From: SFLA01 sp045595785
GTDB taxonomy: Bacteria; Bacillota; Clostridia; Oscillospirales; CAG-382
Direction of reading: 5' to 3'
DNA: 34,031 nucleotides
NCBI GenBank assembly: GCA_045595785.1
Contig: JAZOBE010000011.1
Span: 1 to 34,031 of the forward strand
Part shown: piece after piece, positions 14,822 to 23,954 of the stretch
How positions within the stretch are numbered: the stretch's first letter is position 1
Layout of the letters: the number at the start of each line of letters is the position of its first letter
Made by a program: the position numbers and the translations under genes
Notes under the pieces: generated by a model
What the model was told of the DNA's origin: nothing
Database searches by the model: none
The model's input: the letters and a program-made list of their open reading frames with translations, nothing else

Positions 14822-17809
14822 CTATTCCATATTTGATTCTTGTGTATAGATGTCATAGGTGCCGAGAACGTGTCTGCGTATCATCAGGAAGTCAGTCGCG
14901 GTTACTGCAGGCATTCCCGAAGTGCGTGCCGCCTCGTACTGAACGTCGGTGTACTGATAAGTTCCCAATACGATACGCCGTGTTATCAGGTAGTCAGTTG
15001 AATTGACCATAGCGTTTCCATCGCAATCACCCAGCACTACTACGAGTGCGGTCTCTACGATATTGCCGTCTTTGTCCTTCAGCTCAACCTTTGTTCCCGT
15101 TCCCGCATATCCTTCGCGGGAGCAGGTAATTACAATGTATTCCGCGTTGTTTTCAAACATATCCGCCAGCTCCTCGGCGGTAGTGCCTGCCTTTAATCCC
15201 CAGATATATCCCTCGGATACGGATATATCTTTTTTGGGAATAAGGTTTTTCGGCATAGGCTTGTGTACCACGTTCACCGTGAATACAGCCGTCTTTCCTC
15301 CTGCGGAAACGGTTATTTCGGCTTTTCCTTCTTTTATTGCGGTAATAACGCCCTGCTCGTCAACCGATGCAATACTTTCGTCAGACGACTTAAAGGTTAC
15401 CTCAATGTCCTCGGGGTCAACCGTCCACTTTATGGAATAAGTGCTTCCCTCCGCAATACTGGCGTCATATTCCTCCAATGCCAGAGTGTATGCACATTTT
15501 CCCGTCACCGTAACCCATTCGGATGAAACGTATCCGCTGGCATAGCTTCCGTCGACAGCTTTTCCGTATACCGCATACCAACCGTCAACAGCGTCGCCGT
15601 ATACGATTATTTCAGCTTCAAAATTCAACTTCGCCACAACATCGTGCTGTGTACCGGGGCCTTTACGCATATTAAGAGTGCCGCCGTTGGTGGTCACCTT
15701 TCCTACGTATCTCGTGCCGGTAAATCCGTTGTCGGTTACATTTATGGTTATGGATGCACTTTGCATACCTGCCTTTGCGGTTATCTCCGTGCTTCCTGCC
15801 GTTAACGCCGTAACGACTCCGTTTTCGTCAACTGTAGCAACCGCTTTATCAGAGCTGGTAAATGTTACTGTGCTTTCAGACGGGTCGGTCTTCCATAAAA
15901 CATTAAGTGTTTCACCTACAGTCAGCACCGCGCCGGAGGTGTTCAGCACCAGAGAATCTACTCTTTCGTTAAGCACGTTAACGTAGTCCTTGTAGATATA
16001 TCCTTCTATTCCCTCACACTTTCCGGAGGTAACCAATACGTCATACCAGTTGTTTGCGGCGTTGCCGTATATAATAAGAGTGTCGCCCTCCTCAACTCTG
16101 CCAAGAGAAGAATATGAGGTGGATGGGCCTTGTCTCAGATTGACCTTTGTGCCGAGTACCGTGCCGTCATACTTTATTCCCGTAAATACCCAAGGTGTTA
16201 CGGTAAGCGCACAAGTGGCGGACCGTTTTCCAATGGTGGCGGTAATAAAGCACTCGCCCTCACCGACAGCTGTAATTCTTCCGTTGGTTACGGTTGCGAC
16301 CTGCTCGTTGGATGTGCTCCATTCTATTCTGGGGTCGGTGGCGTTTGCAGGTGTTACTATCGCCGTAAGGGTAACCGCTTCGTTTTCCGAAACCGTCAAA
16401 GCAGTCTGATCAAGGGATATATCCTGCACGGATATATACTCTCCCTCGGTTACCTTAACCTTGCAGGCGGCGTATACACCGTCCGTAGATACGGCAAAGA
16501 CCATACACTCGCCCTCGTTAACGCCTCGTATCTGTCCGTTATTTGTAACGGTAGCAACGTAGGGGTTGTTGGATATCCATCTCACCGTTGAGGTGGAGGG
16601 AGTTTTTCCCGCACTGTTTTTGGGAGTCGCTTTCAAGGTCTCGGTGGTGTACTGCGCCAGCGTTACCTCGCTTTTATCCAAGGAAACAGACACCGTGTCT
16701 GTAAGATTAGTGTAGTTGATACCTATCTGATATGTTACGCCGGAAGCAAGCACGTATCCGGTTTTTACCAGAACCGACGTGCCCGTAAGCACCTTTGCGC
16801 GTACCTTTCTCCAGCTTACACCGTTTGAATCAGTAAGCTTTTCTCCAATACCTATAACGCAATGTCTTGCAGGCAAGGTGCCGTATTTTTCGCTTGATTT
16901 TGACATTTCCGCATACATGGGAATATCTCCGGAGCAGATATATTCCGCATAGGTGGTGTCAGGGTCATAGGTAGCAAGATAACAGCAGGCGTGCCAGCCG
17001 GTAGAGCTGGTAACTGTCAACAGACACTCGCCCTCGGAAACAGGCGTAACAAGTCCCGTTTCGTCAATGGTTGCCACCGACGGGTCGTTGGTGGTATATG
17101 TAAGCACGTCCTCTGCGCCAAAGGGCTGTATCACAGTAACGGGCAGTACCCACGTTTCGTTCATGGACAGATATTTTCTTGTTTTTGTAACTATTACCGC
17201 TTGATCCTCGGGATACTCCAACACGTCAAACCTGCTCAGGTTATATACCTCGATACAGTTGACGATCTTTTTGGTATATTCCATATCGGAAGCGTATCCG
17301 TCCTCAATAATATTCCAGGCGGCGGCAACGTAATCGTATTCGTAAGGAATATCGTCATATCTTGAAGCGGACGTAAGCAATAAGCTGTGGTCTGCCAAAG
17401 ATTCATACCAGGTGGAATAAGCGCGCCATATTCGTTGAACGTTCGAAGCAACGTATGAGCTTGTGTTTGCCGCAACGTATGACGAATAGGATTGATGTAC
17501 CACTCCTGCATTACTGTCGTAAACCATGCCCGACCAGTTGGCGTTTGCCTTTATGCCAAACAGGTTTTTTGCCAGCTTTGCCATTGTGGACGTTCCCCAG
17601 CCGGCTTCCAGAATAGCTTGGGATACAGTAAGAGATGCCAGCACGCCGCTGTTCACCATATCCTCGGATGCGGCGGAACCGATATCCTCAACGTATTTTT
17701 CCTGCGCCGAAGTAAGCGCCTCCGCGTTTATATGTATCTGACTCACCAAGGATGCCATAAACACAAAGCAGAGCAATAAACATATTAACCTTTTTAACCG
17801 TCCTGTCAT
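14822..17809 (-). CDS. Secreted N-acetylglucosaminidase (GH73-type) with Big_2, SH3 and dockerin modules
   Basis: This is a 995-residue modular secreted protein. A signal peptide (1-29) is followed by a glucosaminidase domain (about 32-195) with the motif SQAILEAGWGTS; Glu68 is the probable catalytic acid. At least five Ig-like Big_2 repeats follow, each ending in a pattern such as VATVDENGVVTALTAG. They alternate with SH3-type domains such as KVNLRQGPSTSYSSLGRV and TLNMRKGPGTQHDVV. The C-terminus is a type I dockerin (about 930-985) whose first calcium loop is intact (DCDGNAMVNSTD) and whose second is degraded. GH73 enzymes cut peptidoglycan. The ATG at 17809 was chosen because GGAGG lies ten bases upstream and follows the promoter. 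It is the first gene of an operon with the discoidin-like gene. Confidence 0.88.
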   Translation of the reverse strand: MTGRLKRLICLLLCFVFMASLVSQIHINAEALTSAQEKYVEDIGSAASEDMVNSGVLASLTVSQAILEAGWGTSTMAKLAKNLFGIKANANWSGMVYDSNAGVVHQSYSSYVAANTSSYVASNVQRIWRAYSTWYESLADHSLLLTSASRYDDIPYEYDYVAAAWNIIEDGYASDMEYTKKIVNCIEVYNLSRFDVLEYPEDQAVIVTKTRKYLSMNETWVLPVTVIQPFGAEDVLTYTTNDPSVATIDETGLVTPVSEGECLLTVTSSTGWHACCYLATYDPDTTYAEYICSGDIPMYAEMSKSSEKYGTLPARHCVIGIGEKLTDSNGVSWRKVRAKVLTGTSVLVKTGYVLASGVTYQIGINYTNLTDTVSVSLDKSEVTLAQYTTETLKATPKNSAGKTPSTSTVRWISNNPYVATVTNNGQIRGVNEGECMVFAVSTDGVYAACKVKVTEGEYISVQDISLDQTALTVSENEAVTLTAIVTPANATDPRIEWSTSNEQVATVTNGRITAVGEGECFITATIGKRSATCALTVTPWVFTGIKYDGTVLGTKVNLRQGPSTSYSSLGRVEEGDTLIIYGNAANNWYDVLVTSGKCEGIEGYIYKDYVNVLNERVDSLVLNTSGAVLTVGETLNVLWKTDPSESTVTFTSSDKAVATVDENGVVTALTAGSTEITAKAGMQSASITINVTDNGFTGTRYVGKVTTNGGTLNMRKGPGTQHDVVAKLNFEAEIIVYGDAVDGWYAVYGKAVDGSYASGYVSSEWVTVTGKCAYTLALEEYDASIAEGSTYSIKWTVDPEDIEVTFKSSDESIASVDEQGVITAIKEGKAEITVSAGGKTAVFTVNVVHKPMPKNLIPKKDISVSEGYIWGLKAGTTAEELADMFENNAEYIVITCSREGYAGTGTKVELKDKDGNIVETALVVVLGDCDGNAMVNSTDYLITRRIVLGTYQYTDVQYEAARTSGMPAVTATDFLMIRRHVLGTYDIYTQESNME

Positions 17810-17849
17810 TGAGTAACATCCTCCGTGAGAATAAAAGTATACATAATGT

Positions 17850-17878
17850 ATTATATAATAATCAGGCGTTGTTGTCAA
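17850..17878 (-). promoter_or_regulatory. Perfect consensus sigma-A promoter of the glucosaminidase operon
   Basis: Minus strand: TTGACA (17873-17878), exactly 17 bases, TATAAT (17850-17855). It lies 40 bases upstream of the chosen ATG and rules out the longer frame starting at 17911. Confidence 0.93.
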
Positions 17879-17910
17879 TGTTAAATAATGGAAGCTTTTT
17901 TCCCAAAACA

Positions 17911-17941
17911 AAAAAGTTCCGGAAACGCTCCGGAACTTTTT
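17911..17941. terminator. Terminator of the spoIIIA operon
   Basis: AAAAAGTTCCGGA (17911-17923) pairs perfectly with TCCGGAACTTTTT (17929-17941) around AACGC. Because the arms end in A and T runs it works in both directions. It starts three bases past the spoIIIAH stop. Confidence 0.92.
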
Positions 17942-17943
17942 GC

Positions 17944-18558
17944 TTATTGCTTTTGTATAATTTTTACGTTTTCGGGCTTTGCCGTTGTCTGCTCACAAAC
18001 TATTTCAAGTATCATTGCGGTTTCAGCGGCGTTAAGTCCGCCGGATTTTACCACTACGGTGCAGTTTGCGCCCGAAACAATGGCAACGCATTCCTTAAAG
18101 CCTTTGGCTTTTATAAGAGTTTCTATGTTTGCTTCGGCGTTCATATCCTCAACAAGCTGGGCAATAGCGTTAAGAGCATCCTCCTTGGTATCGGGCAAAG
18201 CGTCGGGATTATTGGCAAGCTGGTTAAGTACTTCCATAGATTCGTCACGGGTCTGCTCGCGGTTTATTGTGGCGGACACAAAGAAGTTATCCTCTTCCTT
18301 GGTATCGGTCTCGGCATTGTCATTTTCCTTGTCGTTATCTCCGTCAGCCACGGTGCCGTCTGCCAATACCGCATTACCCAGAGTTTTGTTGCTTTCGTTT
18401 CCTAAAGTATCCGCAGCATTTTGGGATGCCATTATTCCGGATACCGTTACAGCCGCCACCACCAAAGCCAGACAGCCTGCAATAACGTACGTCTTTGTGT
18501 TCAGCAGCTTTTTCCATTCGTATTCCTTGATCTTTTTCCACAAATTGTTTTCTTTCAT
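17944..18558 (-). CDS. spoIIIAH: Stage III sporulation protein AH
   Basis: This 204-residue protein is the last gene of the operon. It has a basic N-terminus, one membrane segment (about 22-44), an acidic linker (about 60-90) and a C-terminal YscJ/FliF-like ring-building domain (about 90-204) with ATINREQTRDESMEVLNQL. In Bacillus it is made in the mother cell and its outer domain meets SpoIIQ of the forespore, forming the ring of the feeding-tube channel. GGAGG lies upstream of the ATG, with 28 bases separating it from spoIIIAG. Confidence 0.95.
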   Translation of the reverse strand: MKENNLWKKIKEYEWKKLLNTKTYVIAGCLALVVAAVTVSGIMASQNAADTLGNESNKTLGNAVLADGTVADGDNDKENDNAETDTKEEDNFFVSATINREQTRDESMEVLNQLANNPDALPDTKEDALNAIAQLVEDMNAEANIETLIKAKGFKECVAIVSGANCTVVVKSGGLNAAETAMILEIVCEQTTAKPENVKIIQKQ

Positions 18559-18586
18559 AGTTGCCTCCGTATGTATGTGTGTATTT

Positions 18587-19063
18587 TTATGATTCTACCG
18601 AAATTCTGTTGGACGGTATTCCGTACGCCGCCTGAAGCAGACGTATTATTCTGTACCGTGTCTCGTCGGAAAGGTTCTCCGCCACCACCGAAATTCCGCT
18701 TACAGTGGGCAGATTTTCTGTAATGGTTATTGGCGCTCCCTTTCCGTCAAGTGTATATTCCTTTGATGAGGAGCTGGATAATACCGTCCCCGAATTATCA
18801 TAGGTACGGTCAAGGGTCTGATGGGATGCGTACAGATATTCATATCCGCTTTCTAAGGTTATAAGCACCCTGCAATCCGAAACTCCCTCCAGCGCACATA
18901 TAAGCTTTTCGGTCTGAGCTTCCAGCTTTTCTCTGTATTCCTCTGAAGAGGGAGCAGGGGAGGTCTGTTTGTCGGTGTCCGGCCACAGTAAAAGTGCGCA
19001 TCCTGCCAGCAACGCCGCAAACAACAGCCATATTCCCTTTGTTTTGAACAGCTTTCCCAACAT
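18587..19063 (-). CDS. spoIIIAG: Stage III sporulation protein AG
   Basis: The 158-residue product has a short basic start, one hydrophobic segment (about 10-27) and a soluble domain. That domain contains LEAQTEKLICALEGVSDCRVLITLESG (shown in part) and ends in RLLQAAYGIPSNRISVES, typical of SpoIIIAG. In Bacillus SpoIIIAG forms a large ring within the mother cell-forespore channel. It is somewhat shorter than the Bacillus protein, as is common in Clostridia. It begins seven bases after the spoIIIAF stop. Confidence 0.93.
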   Translation of the reverse strand: MLGKLFKTKGIWLLFAALLAGCALLLWPDTDKQTSPAPSSEEYREKLEAQTEKLICALEGVSDCRVLITLESGYEYLYASHQTLDRTYDNSGTVLSSSSSKEYTLDGKGAPITITENLPTVSGISVVAENLSDETRYRIIRLLQAAYGIPSNRISVES

Positions 19064-19070
19064 ATTCTGT

Positions 19071-19502
19071 TTATCCGTCGGTTTTCACCTCCGCAATACC
19101 AAAAAGCTCGGCTTTTGCTTTTTCATAATGCTCCTTCGGTACGCTGACCGTAATATCACCTATTACCGTCTCCGTGTCTGTTACAGTTATTTCTATGCTG
19201 ACATCACTGCAAATTATACCTGTTTTTCCGTAAAGATAGTCGGAAATATACTCTTTGGTCCGCTTTGCTGTTTCTTCGGCAACGTATTCGTTTCCATCTG
19301 GCAAGGAAACGCTTTCTTCTATATAAACGTTTTTCGGGTCAAAGCCGTTTATCAGATTTTTAATAGGGGATATTACCGTCAGCAGACAGCAGAGTCCGCA
19401 AACAAACTTAATATACTTTTCGCTTTTCGTGCCGGAGGACAGTATGTTTATTATTCCACCTGCAAGGGATACCGTAAAAATAATATATACCCATTCTCTC
19501 AT
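19071..19502 (-). CDS. spoIIIAF: Stage III sporulation protein AF
   Basis: This protein is about 143 residues from the ATG at 19502. Two hydrophobic segments at the N-terminus (about 4-22 and 30-50) precede a soluble C-terminal domain that ends near HYEKAKAELFGIAEVKTDG. That architecture and its place between AE and AG identify it. The ATG overlaps the spoIIIAE stop (ATGA), which favours it over a start 18 bases further upstream. Confidence 0.92.
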   Translation of the reverse strand: MREWVYIIFTVSLAGGIINILSSGTKSEKYIKFVCGLCCLLTVISPIKNLINGFDPKNVYIEESVSLPDGNEYVAEETAKRTKEYISDYLYGKTGIICSDVSIEITVTDTETVIGDITVSVPKEHYEKAKAELFGIAEVKTDG

Positions 19503-20530
19503 ATCGGCGCACCAACACATACAAATACGGTTACCGCCAAAAGCCCCACAAGGGAGGAGCCCAGCATCACCGCAAACAGCAGACTGAAAATACCGTTTAT
19601 ATCGTATAAAAACGCCGCTTCCTTTTCACACCCCATCAGCCTTGCGGCGGCGGCACAAAAAAGTATGCCTATTTTATACAATACCACAACTGCCACGGGA
19701 GGTATTACAATTGTCATTATTGCGGATATTCCTCCCAGACCTATAACTGACTTTGCTTTTGCTACGGCGGATATCACCGTGCGGGACGCTTCTCCCACCA
19801 TGTTTCCTATAACGGGAATAAACACGCCCGATGCAAACCGAACGGTTCTTGTGGCATAGGAATCTCCTGCCGCGCTTACTATCGTCTGCAACGATACCGC
19901 AAATCCCAAAACCGAAAAAACAAATGCGGTAAGGGTCGCCGCCAGATTCTTAATTCCTCCCGATATTGGTCTTACCGACGCGCATCCGGGCAGTGCAGAG
20001 GTAAGGGAAAGCACCAGACATATATTTACCAGCGGAGTAAGCAATGAATGACAGATAACGCTTATAACCGTGCAAAACAGATTAATTGAGGTTGCGTTGG
20101 CAACAGCCGCCCCCGTGCTTCCGCCGTAAACGAACATTGTGGTCATAACGGGAAGAAGTGTAAGCAGATATTCGGAAAACCGCATCGTCGCCTGCTCTAC
20201 GTATTGCGTAACTCCGCTTACCGCCGAAAAAACACTGCCGGATAAAAGCAAAACGCTTATGTATTCCCCTGCATCTCCCAAAACGGGAAACGAGGCTTTG
20301 AAGGTGTTTATCAATCCTGCAACAACGCACATAGCCAGTATGCCGATACAATGACCCACCACGCTTTTGCCTGTCTCGGAAAAAGCACCGAATATAAGCG
20401 AAAAGGCGTGGCTTATAAGGCTTTGCGGCATTTGCGTTTTATCTGACGTATCGGCTTCACCCTCTGCGGCAATGCTTGTTAAAGGAAAGAGAAGTATCAG
20501 TATTAACGTTATTATTATTATCTTTTTCAA
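19499..20530 (-). CDS. spoIIIAE: Stage III sporulation protein AE
   Basis: This 343-residue polytopic membrane protein has an N-terminal signal-like segment followed by about seven to eight hydrophobic segments, the largest membrane component of the SpoIIIA complex. Segments such as FMVVTGRS-like loops are absent; recognisable pieces include SGVTQYVEQATMRFSEYLLTL and GGSTGAAVANATSINL. It starts with TTG: the sequence TTGA joins its start to the spoIIIAD stop, and GGGGAAA lies nine bases upstream. It is slightly shorter than the Bacillus protein. Confidence 0.94.
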   Translation of the reverse strand: MKKIIIITLILILLFPLTSIAAEGEADTSDKTQMPQSLISHAFSLIFGAFSETGKSVVGHCIGILAMCVVAGLINTFKASFPVLGDAGEYISVLLLSGSVFSAVSGVTQYVEQATMRFSEYLLTLLPVMTTMFVYGGSTGAAVANATSINLFCTVISVICHSLLTPLVNICLVLSLTSALPGCASVRPISGGIKNLAATLTAFVFSVLGFAVSLQTIVSAAGDSYATRTVRFASGVFIPVIGNMVGEASRTVISAVAKAKSVIGLGGISAIMTIVIPPVAVVVLYKIGILFCAAAARLMGCEKEAAFLYDINGIFSLLFAVMLGSSLVGLLAVTVFVCVGAPI

Positions 20531-20904
20531 TTTATTATTTCCCCTGCAATCTGCAGAATGTCTCTTATAAGGGGCAGAGAAAGAAGTAAAATACCTATTT
20601 TACCTGCCAATTCCACTCTGGATGCAGAGGAGGCTTCACCGCAATCCCTGCATATTTCCGCACTTACCTGACAGCACACCGCAATTCCCAAAGCCTTTAG
20701 CATTACGGATATTCCGCCTGAAGCCAGATCGTCCAGCGCTTTCAAAAATTCTATTATCGGTGCGGATGATACTATTATATATCCCAGTAAAAAAACTCCG
20801 CTTGCCGCCGTAACGTATGGGGCAAGTGAGGGGCGTGTTTCCCTTATTACTGCCGTTGCCGCCACGGAAATAAGCGCAATACCGCAAACCGTAAGTATAT
20901 TCAT
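20527..20904 (-). CDS. spoIIIAD: Stage III sporulation protein AD
   Basis: The 125-residue membrane protein has about four hydrophobic segments and contains VCCQVSAEICRDCGEASSAS, a conserved region of SpoIIIAD. The start overlaps the spoIIIAC stop by ATGA. Together with AC it is thought to form part of the membrane export gate of the channel. Confidence 0.94.
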   Translation of the reverse strand: MNILTVCGIALISVAATAVIRETRPSLAPYVTAASGVFLLGYIIVSSAPIIEFLKALDDLASGGISVMLKALGIAVCCQVSAEICRDCGEASSASRVELAGKIGILLLSLPLIRDILQIAGEIIN

Positions 20905-21095
20905 AGCCCGAAAATGCTTCGTATTGACGAGAACAGCGTGCTTATCTCTCCGATGAGCATAAGCATAACGGTAATGACTCCCGCAATGCTTACGAAGGTG
21001 GCTTGCTCGTCCTTCCCGCTTTTTTGCAATATCTGGCAGGCGATGCTTGTCAGAAGCCCCACTCCCGCTATTTTTATTATAATAGCCACGTTCAT
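20901..21095 (-). CDS. spoIIIAC: Stage III sporulation protein AC
   Basis: This small protein has 64 residues and two membrane helices, with IIIKIAGVGLLTSIACQILQ at the start and a DEQATFVSIAGV connection, the normal size and pattern for SpoIIIAC. The ATG at 21095 was chosen because AAAGGTTA lies upstream and the product matches family length; the frame extends to 21119 without support. An 17-base gap separates it from spoIIIAB. Confidence 0.93.
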   Translation of the reverse strand: MNVAIIIKIAGVGLLTSIACQILQKSGKDEQATFVSIAGVITVMLMLIGEISTLFSSIRSIFGL

Positions 21096-21112
21096 ATATC
21101 GTAACCTTTCCT

Positions 21113-21580
21113 TCAGCACATCAGTATTACCGCCAGCGCGCCTGCTAACAAAAACAGCGTTTGTACGCTTTTGCTTTTCTTATTCACACGGTCGTTTTCC
21201 TTTTCCCTTATAACCTCCAGCTTCTTGCATACCGCTTCCAGCTTTTCCTGCTGAGCGCTTCCGTCCAGCCGACCAAGAGTTGCGGTAAGGGCGTCCAGCA
21301 CCTCCTCCGCCTCCCGAGGCAGAGTGTAGGATGAAAGTGCCGTGGTTATACCCTCGTTCACCAGCTTTTCTGCGAAAACGCTGTCGTCGGATATTTTGCA
21401 AAATGATAAATATATTTCCGGCAGGGGAAGGGCAGACAACGCCACTCCGTTTTTAATATGCTCGGTCAGCCTTATTACGTTATCCAGCTGCTTAACCGAA
21501 TTCTTTTCCTCTTGGGTCGCTTTTCGTCCCAGAAAGAAAAAGCTTGTCATTATCAAAATAACACCCAGCGCGGTTTTCAT
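21113..21580 (-). CDS. spoIIIAB: Stage III sporulation protein AB
   Basis: The product is 155 residues from the ATG at 21580, which overlaps the spoIIIAA stop (ATGA). An N-terminal membrane helix (about 3-20), a cytoplasmic helical domain with LDNVIRLTEHIKNGVALSALP, and a C-terminal hydrophobic segment match SpoIIIAB, a relative of type II secretion GspF-type proteins. A longer frame reaching 21718 lies entirely within spoIIIAA and is not needed. Confidence 0.93.
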   Translation of the reverse strand: MKTALGVILIMTSFFFLGRKATQEEKNSVKQLDNVIRLTEHIKNGVALSALPLPEIYLSFCKISDDSVFAEKLVNEGITTALSSYTLPREAEEVLDALTATLGRLDGSAQQEKLEAVCKKLEVIREKENDRVNKKSKSVQTLFLLAGALAVILMC

Positions 21581-22470
21581 ATAAGCTCCGTAACGTAATC
21601 GTATTTTCCCGACCTTCGGCTTACCTGTGCCAGAAGTGAAAACGCCCCCTCGGAAACGAGACGGCTTATATACGGCTTTTTGTATAACTCTTCCTTGCTT
21701 TCCGCGTGGCAGGAGCATATAAGAAAAACTCCCGTTCCCGTTGAGTTTATCAGCGTTTCCGTGTCGTCAGCCGTTATTTCGTCGCACACTATTACTTGAG
21801 GAGACATTGTTCTGGTAAGTATTTCCGCCGCTACAGACTTTGGGCATCCGGATATTACGTCGGCAATACCCATGTCCGTGTCAGGCAGTATAAGCTCGCA
21901 TCTTTCGTCGGCAATTCCCACCTTTACGGGCCGTATTCCTTCTCCCCGTGCCAGCATCAGCGCCACCGACCTAAGAAGCGTGGTTTTTCCCATCCCCGGC
22001 GGAGAATATACCAGCGTTCCCATAAGTCCCCTTTTTCTGTATACGTCTATTATCTTGTTCCCGTAAGACGGCACGTCTCTGTGTATCCGCAAGGATACCG
22101 AGGTTATCTCCCGTATCCGCTTAAGACGTCCGTTTTCGGTTACCGTGTCTCCGCATACGCCTGCTCTGCCGTACGGTATGGGGATATACCCTCTTTTAAT
22201 GGTCTCGTCAAAAGAGTACATAGACCCTCTGCAAAGTAAAAACACGCACTCCTCCAGCTCATTTTCACTTACCGTAACGGCGTTTTCCAGCTTGCACAGC
22301 ACTCCGCTTGTGTCGGGAAACAGATTTCTCCCTCCGGCAAAAACAGAAAATGCTCCGTTTTTCCGCAGTCTTATTTCATCTGTTATTTTTTTGGTTTCGT
22401 CAGGCATATTTTCATATGCCTCCTTTAACCTTTTTGGCAGATAATCTGTCAGCGTCTGCTTTTTTTCCAT
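21577..22470 (-). CDS. spoIIIAA: Stage III sporulation protein AA (ATPase)
   Basis: This 297-residue AAA-type ATPase is related to secretion ATPases of types II/IV. Walker A is SPPGMGKTT (156-164), Walker B VIVCDE (226-231), and a conserved His sits at 255 (CSCHAES). It is thought to power the SpoIIIA channel from the mother-cell side. The start at 22470 lies inside the flippase gene (22-base overlap) and gives the family length. An AAAGGAGG before Met22 would give a shorter product that loses the conserved LPKRLKEAYENMP segment, so the longer form is preferred. Confidence 0.95.
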   Translation of the reverse strand: MEKKQTLTDYLPKRLKEAYENMPDETKKITDEIRLRKNGAFSVFAGGRNLFPDTSGVLCKLENAVTVSENELEECVFLLCRGSMYSFDETIKRGYIPIPYGRAGVCGDTVTENGRLKRIREITSVSLRIHRDVPSYGNKIIDVYRKRGLMGTLVYSPPGMGKTTLLRSVALMLARGEGIRPVKVGIADERCELILPDTDMGIADVISGCPKSVAAEILTRTMSPQVIVCDEITADDTETLINSTGTGVFLICSCHAESKEELYKKPYISRLVSEGAFSLLAQVSRRSGKYDYVTELI

Positions 22471-23954
22471 AGCTTATCAAAGGTCAGATACATTATTCCT
22501 CCCACTGCCAGATACACCGCCGTTACGCATATCGCTTTGGGATATATTCCGTCAATACTGTTTTTAATAAGATACGCTGCCATTCCACCTGCGCCAAAGC
22601 ATAAAAGCGGTGTAAGCACACCCTTAACAATATCGGGGGCTGAGCCTGCTTTTTTCTTCATTCTGTAAGCGCACATTCCGTAAGAGAAAAGGTTGGATAC
22701 TACCAACAGCCACAAATATCCTTCTGCGCCCGTTCGGGAAATAATAAACACCACGGCGGCAATACGGAACGTCGAGTTTATAAGTCCCGTAAGAAAGGTC
22801 CACATCTGCTCGCCAATGCTTTTAAGCATACCGTCGGTTATGGTTTCAATATACATAAAGGGCGTAACCGCCGCCAGAATTTTTATGGCGCGGGTGGCTT
22901 CATCGGTACGGTAAAAGGCGTTTCCCAATATATCGGGAAACAAAAAGAATATTCCTCCTGCCGCAATAGAAAACATCCATCCGTATGTAAGTATTTTTGA
23001 GGTGCGCTCTTTAAGGGCATCTTTGTTTTTAAGCGCTTTTAGTCTGGATATCTCGGGAACTGCCACGGATATGAGTGAGGATAAGAATGAAAACGGGAAA
23101 AACAAAAGGGGTATTGCCATTCCCCGTATAATACCGAAATCGGACAGCGCACTTTCTCTGTCTCCGCCGTAAAGCAACAGCATTTTGGGTATCAGTACGC
23201 TTTCGCAGGTGTGGAGTATACTTGTCATATATGCGCCTGCCGCTACGGGAAAGCATACGCCTCTTATGCTTCGGTCGCATTCCTTCTTGTCGGCAACAGG
23301 AATTGCCTCTTTTTTTGTTCCCACAAAATACATTCCCGAAAGCAGTATAGTCGAAAACATTTCACCCAGGGTTATTCCTGCCACCGTGCCTACGCAAAGT
23401 GATACGGGATCGCTTTTTCCTTTCATAAACGTGCCCAGCAGTAAAATCGTTACGCATATTTTTACCGTTTGCTCAAGAAGTGAAGCAATAGATGGCTTTA
23501 ACGGCTGTGTTACCGCAAAAAACCATCCCTTAAGACAAGCCGCAACCGCCATAAATGGCATGGAGATCGATAATATCCGAAGAGGTAACGCAACTCTTGC
23601 ATCACCAATAAACCGCGCCGCGGTAATATCCGCACCTGCCAACATGATTATTCCTGCAGGTATACTTATTATAAGTGAAAGCCGCAGGGTACGTTTAAGT
23701 ATAAGCTTTGCTTCTCCCGTTCCTCCCGTAATAAACCGTTCGGACGCCAACCCCGAAACGGTTACCGTAAGTCCTGCAGTGGCAAGGGTAGTGAACATGC
23801 CGTACACCGACATTATGAGCTGGTACAGCCCCATGCCCTCCGTTCCCATTCTGCCCGTCAGGTACAATCTGAACAGCATACCCATAAATTTGACACAGAG
23901 CGAAAAGGCAGTTATGGCAAGTGCATTGCCCAAAAGGCTGTTTTTTCTTTGCAA
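22449..23954 (-). CDS. MOP-superfamily polysaccharide/lipid flippase, SpoVB-like
   Basis: This protein of about 501 residues has 13-14 hydrophobic segments. It begins with GNALAITAFSLCVKFMGMLF and GTEGMGLYQLIMSVYGMFTT, a typical start for SpoVB/MurJ-type MOP flippases. In Bacillus SpoVB is needed for spore cortex synthesis and related proteins flip lipid-linked oligosaccharides. GGGAGGTGA sits 11 bases before a TTG at 23952-23954. An ATG at 23978 lies upstream of that site and has no ribosome-binding site of its own, so TTG is the likelier start. It overlaps spoIIIAA by 22 bases and heads the sporulation operon, which supports a sporulation role. Confidence 0.85.
   Translation of the reverse strand: MQRKNSLLGNALAITAFSLCVKFMGMLFRLYLTGRMGTEGMGLYQLIMSVYGMFTTLATAGLTVTVSGLASERFITGGTGEAKLILKRTLRLSLIISIPAGIIMLAGADITAARFIGDARVALPLRILSISMPFMAVAACLKGWFFAVTQPLKPSIASLLEQTVKICVTILLLGTFMKGKSDPVSLCVGTVAGITLGEMFSTILLSGMYFVGTKKEAIPVADKKECDRSIRGVCFPVAAGAYMTSILHTCESVLIPKMLLLYGGDRESALSDFGIIRGMAIPLLFFPFSFLSSLISVAVPEISRLKALKNKDALKERTSKILTYGWMFSIAAGGIFFLFPDILGNAFYRTDEATRAIKILAAVTPFMYIETITDGMLKSIGEQMWTFLTGLINSTFRIAAVVFIISRTGAEGYLWLLVVSNLFSYGMCAYRMKKKAGSAPDIVKGVLTPLLCFGAGGMAAYLIKNSIDGIYPKAICVTAVYLAVGGIMYLTFDKLWKKSRR

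Noticed and set aside
22385..22407. Shorter start of SpoIIIAA at Met22 behind a strong AAAGGAGG
   Set aside because: It would remove a segment that aligns with the conserved N-terminus of SpoIIIAA.
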